Source of the DNA: Paralvinella palmiformis
Taxonomy: Eukaryota; Annelida; Polychaeta; Terebellida; Alvinellidae
Length of the DNA: 64,000 bases
Assembly (NCBI GenBank): GCA_025642065.1
Contig: JAODUP010000909.1
Coordinates: 72,001 to 136,000, forward strand
Direction of reading: 5' to 3'
This document shows, piece by piece, positions 58,554-64,000 of this stretch. The number at the start of each line of letters is the position of its first letter. Positions within the stretch are counted from its first letter, which is position 1. Both the position numbers and the translations under genes were made by a program. Below the pieces are notes generated by a model. That model saw only the letters and a list, made by a program, of their open reading frames with translations. It made no database searches and was not told the DNA's origin.

Positions 58554-61500
58554 ATTACAAATTTATTTATTTCGACAACAAGTATATTCACATTTCAAAA
58601 GATCATAATTTTTAATTTGTTCATATTTTCAAATTGATAACGTCATAATAATTGTAGAGAGCTACATTTCTGACAATGGGTTTTTCTTTTCATCAACTAA
58701 CCTAACAATACTTTTGTTTTGTAAAAAACCTTATTAAACTTGCCCAAATATTTAAAATTTCAAACTTGTTGCCAAAAACCTACTTTCTCTAATAGGTGGC
58801 CATAGAACTGTCCTAGGTTAACCTTAAACAGAAATGAATGCTCTGTTTTTTGTACTTATGAGCAAAAAACCTATTTTTTACATTACATTGTAAAAAACTG
58901 TTAATAATTGTAAAAAAAACTAAAATACTGTAACAAGCTGTAAAAAACAAAAAAAATCTCATTCATTATAACTATAAGCTAATTCTACTAGTCTTAATGG
59001 ATGTCATTCAACACATTTATCATAAATGTGTTGAACGACATACCACCAAAACACGGTAAGTGCTCATAAGTTATTTTGGTATTTTTTATGGTATGTGTTA
59101 AGAGAGTTGGTATTAATAGATGGACAATTTACTATCATTGTTATCATTATATTACAGACATTATTTGAGCCAGGATGCTAAAATTGGTGAAGTAGCCATA
59201 GCTAAGGATGACCTAAATAATATTCTACAGACAGCTGAGTCAGCAAGAATGAGGCTTTATAAAAATATAGAGGTATACATAGTCGATTATTAGGTGTCAT
59301 TTGTCGCATCGTTTATGGAATATTTTATATCTGAGTCTAGATTTAACTCAGTGTGTGTGCGTGTGTGTCTGTGTTAACGTTCACTTTGTTTCAGAACACA
59401 AACGCTGAAAATGTTGAGAAGCCAATCGTTATGCTCGAGAGATTTCTGCGGCCCACTCTCGACAAACCTGTAACATTGTTGGATGTTTGTTCTGGCAGCC
59501 TGGAACACATCAACCTAAAGCATGTGGTCAGTAAAATTTACTTTAGAAAGGGTTTAATTATATGGCGCAATAGTTCCAAAATAACATTACTTTGTACAGC
59601 AGGTGAGCTGCAGGTTTTCAAATTGCCTATGGCACTGTTTATTAGTGTCTGTACATCCACAATAATAACAACTGCATTCCCTACACGTATGACAACTTGA
59701 ATAATTTAGTAAGCAGTGTTATTAATGGGTTATATATGAGACATTAATAAGATCTAACTTTATCAGAGCAGAGTTTTTTTTCCAAGGTTTTGGCATTCTG
59801 ACATTTATTATGAACAGAATGAACTGATACTTATATAAAGTTATGGGTTGTATTTGAACTGAATTTATTAATAAACAGGAATTAGTTGGTTTTGTGATAA
59901 AGGCATATTTATAATTTTAAGCCGTCTAAGCTGGATGTAGAATGATGTATTGAGGAATCATAATGATTTTTAAAGATCTGACCTGAATTGATTCCGTTTT
60001 CAGGAATCGCCTCCAGAATGGTTTCCAAATATTTCTGTGTCAGTATTATTTTTAATGTAGAAATACCTTGTGACTCTACTAACATTCTACACACCTGTAT
60101 GTTTTATAGCAGTGATCCACTCTGAGTCAAAGTCAGCAACCCCTATTAATTAGTGCTTTAATTTTAACAAAATTATGGAAAACTGCATGTCGCATGTTAA
60201 CAGGGTTCCCATGCACCCAGGAAAACCTGGAAAATAACCAATTCATCTTTCCAGGAAATGTCATGGAAAAAATATTGGCTGTGAAAATGTTCACTCAGAA
60301 CAAAAAAAACCCTGTTAATAAATATTATGCGGGTAAAAGAAAACTTTAATTGTAAAATAAGAGTCTTGATATCCTGTGTTAGTTAAAATTTAAATAAAAG
60401 TGGGTGCATCAGACAGCTAGAAGGGATGAGGAGGAGGCTGTACCATAAAAAACTCTATAATCGATCATACATTAAATAAATATGATATGCTTTTTTGTCT
60501 TGGAAAGTGGTACTTTTGTCCTTGATATGTCATGGAAAATAATATTTCCTTGGCTGTGGGAACTATGTATGTCATTGCTTTGTGAATTATGTTGTTTGTT
60601 AATAGATAGAAACTGTGGAAAACGTCCATTTTCTGGAAGTGATATTAATAGTGCAAGCACTTAGAGTTCAAAACCTTGAATTGTGCTTTGGCCAGTTAGA
60701 ACATTGAAAATTATGCTGAATACTTAGCTTAGAGTTAGAAAATAGAAAAGTATGTCAGAATTCAGATTAGGAAGTTTAGGCTTTTCTCATAGTAAATGGA
60801 TTGAATAATTTTGGATTTTCTTATTAATTTTAACTAAAATGTTTGACAGCACCATAACTGTAGCATATTTAAATTTATATTGTAATTGAAATTAATCCGT
60901 TTTTATTAATTCCTATAACATTGGACTGGCATATTGTGAAGTTGAACAGGTGTGTGTTGTAACTAATACAGAGTGCACCTGACTGATAATCGTAATACGC
61001 ATTATTAATTATTGTATTTTATCCCAAATCTAAGTTCTACATGTAATCAGGTAAATTCACACTTTTCTGATGGTTGTAATCAATCCATTTTGTTATTTCC
61101 AATTCCACATCAAATTTATCAATTCCATTTTTTAACCTATTCTGTTTTTACGTACTACTTTTTAACCATGAGTAGGTACTCGGAATACCTACTTGGCATA
61201 CCTACTCTGAGTAGTTTATATTCCAAGTAGGATTGTCATTGAAGAAAAATTTCTGAATTAAAAAATTAAATGGTAAATAAATTTGTGGATTTAATTGTTT
61301 TGTGGCAAACTTCAATTCCAAATTTATCAATTCCAATTGCATTTTTTCTTCAAATAACCAATTGACCCAATGTCTGGTTATAGTAGATTGTATAAAGAAG
61401 TTTTGTAAATTCACAATTTTCATTTCAGGCAAAATTAGAATCAAAATTAAGTCAACTCTACAGACAGTTGATGTTGGTTAGTCAGACAATACATCTGGCC

Positions 61501-62043
61501 ATAAAGGTGGATGATCCGCAGTTTCAACAGCAGAAAGCTGTGTTTGAGTCAGCCAATAGGGGAAAACCCACAAAAATGTTATCCAATGGAGATTCTAGTC
61601 AGAAAATCACCGATTTGCCTAAATGTTTGTATGCCAGACTCGGAACACAAGTGGCAAGAGCTTGTAACATGCTGAAGGATGCAACATCAGAATTATTAGC
61701 ATTGTCTATTCTTATCCCCTCAGCACCTTGGGTGAGTGACCTTTGTGATACGGTTTCGTGGTTTCATGGCCATTTTCTCAAGTTTAAGACTACTTTTTAA
61801 TTGGTTAATAATTGTTTTTTCAAGCCATTTGAAAGATGCTGTAGTTATATGAAAGTTTGTTATTTATCCAGCCTCCTCTGAGAAAGCCATTCCTGAAAGA
61901 TTTTACCACTGATGCTGTAATGTCAAAGATACCAGCAATGTCAAGGTCAAAACAAACAGCAGTCAGAGGCATTATAGAGAGTTTAATAAAGGCCATGAAC
62001 TATAGCTGTCATATGGCAAATATGGAGGTTTGTTTGCATGTGG

Positions 62044-62131
<88 letters not shown>

Positions 62132-63641
62132 CGAAAGAGAGAAAGAGTAAAATATTGCAGTGCACAGGGTAAACAATTATATTTAGAGAGAGAGAGAGAA
62201 TAAATATCCCATGTCATCAAATTCAAATAAAGAAATATTTTAAATGCTGTAATTAATAACTTAGTATATTTTACAAATGTAAAACTCATTATGTGTTGTT
62301 TTTAATATTCATGATCCACATTATTTCTGTGATGGCTAATGATTTTAATTTTCCTTCTGCCATTTAGACACGAGCACTGAAGGAGGAAGTGACCTTCCAT
62401 CAAAGCATCTATTATTTACAAGCTGAATATATAGATGATTTGTGGAAAGCTCTCAGGTAAATTCGAAACATCACATTTGTTTTATTTAAGTTTTGACAAC
62501 AGAGTGTAAACAAGCTCCAGAGATGATGTAAATCTAGTAATTTTTAGGGCACATAATAGCTCGATAGTCACCCAACTGGCTTAGTGTCCAACGTAGATAC
62601 TGAATGTCAAGCCTCCAGGCTCTGATCCCAATGTTATCCATGTTTATGGGATGTGTCCTGTGGGAATCTCCCATTGGCATGTATTCCAAGTGTGACCAGT
62701 GCCAAGGCTAAACAAATCATAACTCACTCACTCATGCTCTTACTCATACACTCAGTGTCAGACATCCAACAGCTATAAAATATTTCTATGGGAAAGCATT
62801 CTAAAAAGACGAAGATGCTAACAATTGTTCTGAATTAATTATTTAAACGGTGGCTCACTGTAATTGTATGCATTATGTACCATGTGTTTATGCCTAATTT
62901 TTCCAATAACATAAATGTGTCATTAGTGTAGTCTCTTATCTCTCCACTTTCTCCTTGAAAGAAAGGTCCTTATCTCTTTTCCTCCACACTGTACTGGAGA
63001 AAGCATACCATCTTATAGGGATTCAGTGTGGTCAGATCAGACACAATGGATTAGTTAGTTGGATGTGATGGATTGTTGTGTACTATATGCATTTGATTGA
63101 CAGATAGATAGAGTATAACCTCTGGGATATTATGACAGATGACATCATATTATGACAAACAATATCATATTATGACAGACGACATCATATTATGACAGAT
63201 GACATCATATTATGACAGACAACATCACACTATGACAGATGACATCATATTATGACAGACATCATATTATGACAGACAACATCAATATCAGACAATCTGA
63301 GAAGGGGATCCAGTTAGCCTTCGTGTATTGCAACCAAAATGTTAAGAGCCACAGATAAACTGATGTTGCAGATCTTAAAGAAGAATACTGACATTTGTTT
63401 GTCACATATTTTCGTAATAAATTTCAGTACCGAAGTAAATATAAATTGGTAAACACTAAACTTAGTACATGGTGTGAGGTTTTGTTCATATAGAAAAAAT
63501 ATTATCAGATTGAATAATTTTATCATTTGTTGACAATATAAGTTGCACCTGACTTCTCAAGTTTATAGATTTTTTCTTTTAGACTTGGATATGAGGACTT
63601 TCAGAGTGAAGCAGACAAGATAATCTGTCAACCAATGAAAG
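53465..63641 (+). CDS. Unrecognised coiled-coil protein, ten exons, incomplete at 3' end
   Basis: Exons: 53465-53621, 55507-55556, 56456-56555, 57003-57091, 59158-59272, 59395-59526, 61429-61731, 61872-62027, 62368-62456, 63583-63641, all GT/AG and phase-consistent, about 416 residues; the last ends one base into a codon, so more exons follow outside. I do not recognise the family. The first in-frame Met inside the first visible exon is at 53502; if an upstream coding exon exists, the first base of this exon would complete a codon. The chain is rich in heptad-like segments (LVQAEREIKVLKENNLELKK, LKAQMVQLERQILLLNEAL, KLESKLSQLYRQLMLV), then a part ending APWPPLRKPFLKDF and a helical TRALKEEVTFHQSIYYLQ. 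No signal peptide or membrane segment is seen. A centrosomal, ciliary or cytoskeletal scaffold role would be a guess. Confidence 0.82.
54091..54266 (-). mobile_element. SINE family A, diverged copy in coiled-coil gene intron
   Basis: The reverse copy has many substitutions (ataggctaaatgggctgagc, gatttgaacccagg). It lies in the first visible intron of the coiled-coil gene. Confidence 0.8.
54346..54477 (-). mobile_element. SINE family A, copy lacking the tRNA-like 5' part
   Basis: The reverse copy ends after gattctaacatgg and is followed by ttttattt. This is the same truncation point as at 13575. Confidence 0.78.
55080..55362 (+). mobile_element. SINE family B copy in coiled-coil gene intron
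   Basis: It shares with the 45041 copy the blocks gctgtgtgggaggtcagagg, actatagtaggaggagattt, ggcggcaaagttttctccgc, the tail ccagccaagtaaaataactg and a terminal (ATT)n. Confidence 0.8.
57226..57530 (+). mobile_element. SINE family B copy in coiled-coil gene intron
   Basis: The blocks gcactatagtagggggagtt, aactgacaagattttctcc, aattagtccccgtggggaag and a terminal ttattattatta match the other two copies. The tRNA head is more diverged. Confidence 0.8.
58502..58549. repeat. (TA)n microsatellite
   Basis: About 24 TA units. Other (TA)n runs of 20 bp or more are at about 56648-56692, 48438-48474, 22710-22741, 11570-11590, 11131-11157, 8356-8386 and 7420-7440. Confidence 0.95.
60199..60566. mobile_element. 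Possible non-autonomous hAT-like element
   Basis: One end is cagggttcccatgcaccc and the other tgtgggaactatg, an inverted pair. The interior repeats aacctggaaaa, gtcatggaaaa and ccttgatatgtcatgg. Such GGGTTCCC ends with TGGAAAA repeats are common in animal hAT relics. No clean 8-bp duplication was found. Confidence 0.4.
61081..61376. mobile_element. GGAATT-rich MITE in a coiled-coil gene intron, inverted orientation
   Basis: It contains the complement of the internal block (attccaagtaggattgtcat) and a gtaggtactcggaatacctac hairpin. The right end is attgacccaatgtctg; the left end is degraded. Flanks gttgtaat and gttatagt agree at 6 of 8 positions. It ends about 50 bp before the exon at 61429. 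Confidence 0.8.
62046..62130. repeat. (CA)n microsatellite, about 85 bp
   Basis: A pure CA run starts 19 bp after the donor of exon 61872-62027. It opens long but meaningless frames on both strands. Confidence 0.97.
62545..62765 (+). mobile_element. Possible third SINE family (C) with (ACTC)n tail
   Basis: The blocks ctctgatcccaatg, tttatgggatgtgtcctgtg, gtgaccagtgccaaggctaa and actcactcactc match, in order, the reverse complement of 34325-34460. The head has a tRNA-like B-box remnant. Confidence 0.5.
63128..63296. repeat. 20-bp minisatellite
   Basis: About eight units of attatgacagatgacatcat with variants (gacagacgac, gacaaacaat). It lies in the intron between exons 62368-62456 and 63583-63641 of the coiled-coil gene. 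Confidence 0.9.
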
Positions 63642-63663
63642 GTATTTGTTTTGTAATATACAG

Positions 63664-63973
63664 CAGACATGGGGTCAATTCAATTTCGGAATTGATTATT
63701 AAAATAAAATTGGAATTCTTACAAAACAATTAGATCCACAAATTAATTTACTATTTAATATTTTAATTCTGAAATATTTCTTCCATGACAATCCTACCTG
63801 GAGTATAAACTACTCGGAGTAGGTATTCCAAGTAGGTACTCAGAATAGATACTCCGAGTACTTACTCATGGTAAGAAGTAGTAGGTAAAAAAGTCGGTAA
63901 AAAACAGAATTGAAATTGATAAATTTGGTGTGGAATTGAGTTGAATTGAGAAAATGGAATTGACCCCATGTCG
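63664..63973. mobile_element. GGAATT-rich MITE in a coiled-coil gene intron
   Basis: It begins cagacatggggtcaattc 22 bp after the exon ending at 63641 and ends attgaccccatgtcg. The centre has the longest hairpin block (about 63807-63868), an alternation of gagtaggtattccaagtagg and its near complement. No clean 8-bp duplication was seen. Confidence 0.82.
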
Positions 63974-64000
63974 GATATATATAGTAATTGCATCATTCAT

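Noticed and set aside
61857..62290. Long Cys/Val and Thr/His frames on both strands
   Set aside because: They are translations of the (CA)n microsatellite; only 61872-62027 is supported as an exon.

Overview
The window is AT-rich animal genomic DNA with intron-rich genes, short exons bounded by GT/AG, many (CA)n, (TA)n and (GATA/GAGT)-type microsatellites, and a dense load of short interspersed repeats. Nothing bacterial, organellar or viral was seen. The proteins are clearly metazoan. Codon-level similarity to vertebrate families plus the repeat style suggest an invertebrate, probably a lophotrochozoan such as a mollusc; that placement is inference.

Three protein-coding genes can be reconstructed. 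(1) On the + strand, 2027-6836 carries the last two coding exons of a p66/GATAD2 subunit of the NuRD repressor complex; its 5' exons lie left of the window. (2) On the - strand, 49612-17997 carries a complete NEDD4-type HECT ubiquitin ligase. I could join 26 coding exons with consistent phase, giving 846 residues with C2, four WW domains and HECT (catalytic Cys813). (3) On the + strand, from about 53465 to the right edge, ten exons of an unrecognised coiled-coil protein are visible (about 416 residues); its 3' end lies outside. Genes 2 and 3 are arranged head to head.

Region by region: 1-2026 is upstream or intron sequence of p66; 2027-8640 is the end of p66 and its likely 3' UTR; 8640-17996 is intergenic sequence full of SINE copies plus the probable NEDD4 3' UTR; 17997-49612 is the NEDD4 gene, whose introns hold a 34-bp minisatellite array, a LINE relic, a degraded hAT transposon, hAT-like MITEs and SINEs; 49613-53464 is the spacer between the divergent genes, with a CTAG-rich patch, a 5'-truncated LINE split by a younger SINE, and a local duplication; 53465-64000 is the coiled-coil gene.

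The three genes do not form an obvious pathway. p66 acts in chromatin repression in the nucleus, and NEDD4 ubiquitinates membrane and signalling proteins at the plasma membrane and endosomes. The most unusual material is in the non-coding part: a SINE family with precise 12-15 bp target-site duplications, a family of GGAATT-rich hairpin MITEs with 8-bp duplications, and the minisatellite with a seven-unit higher-order repeat. I did not find a convincing new multi-gene system.
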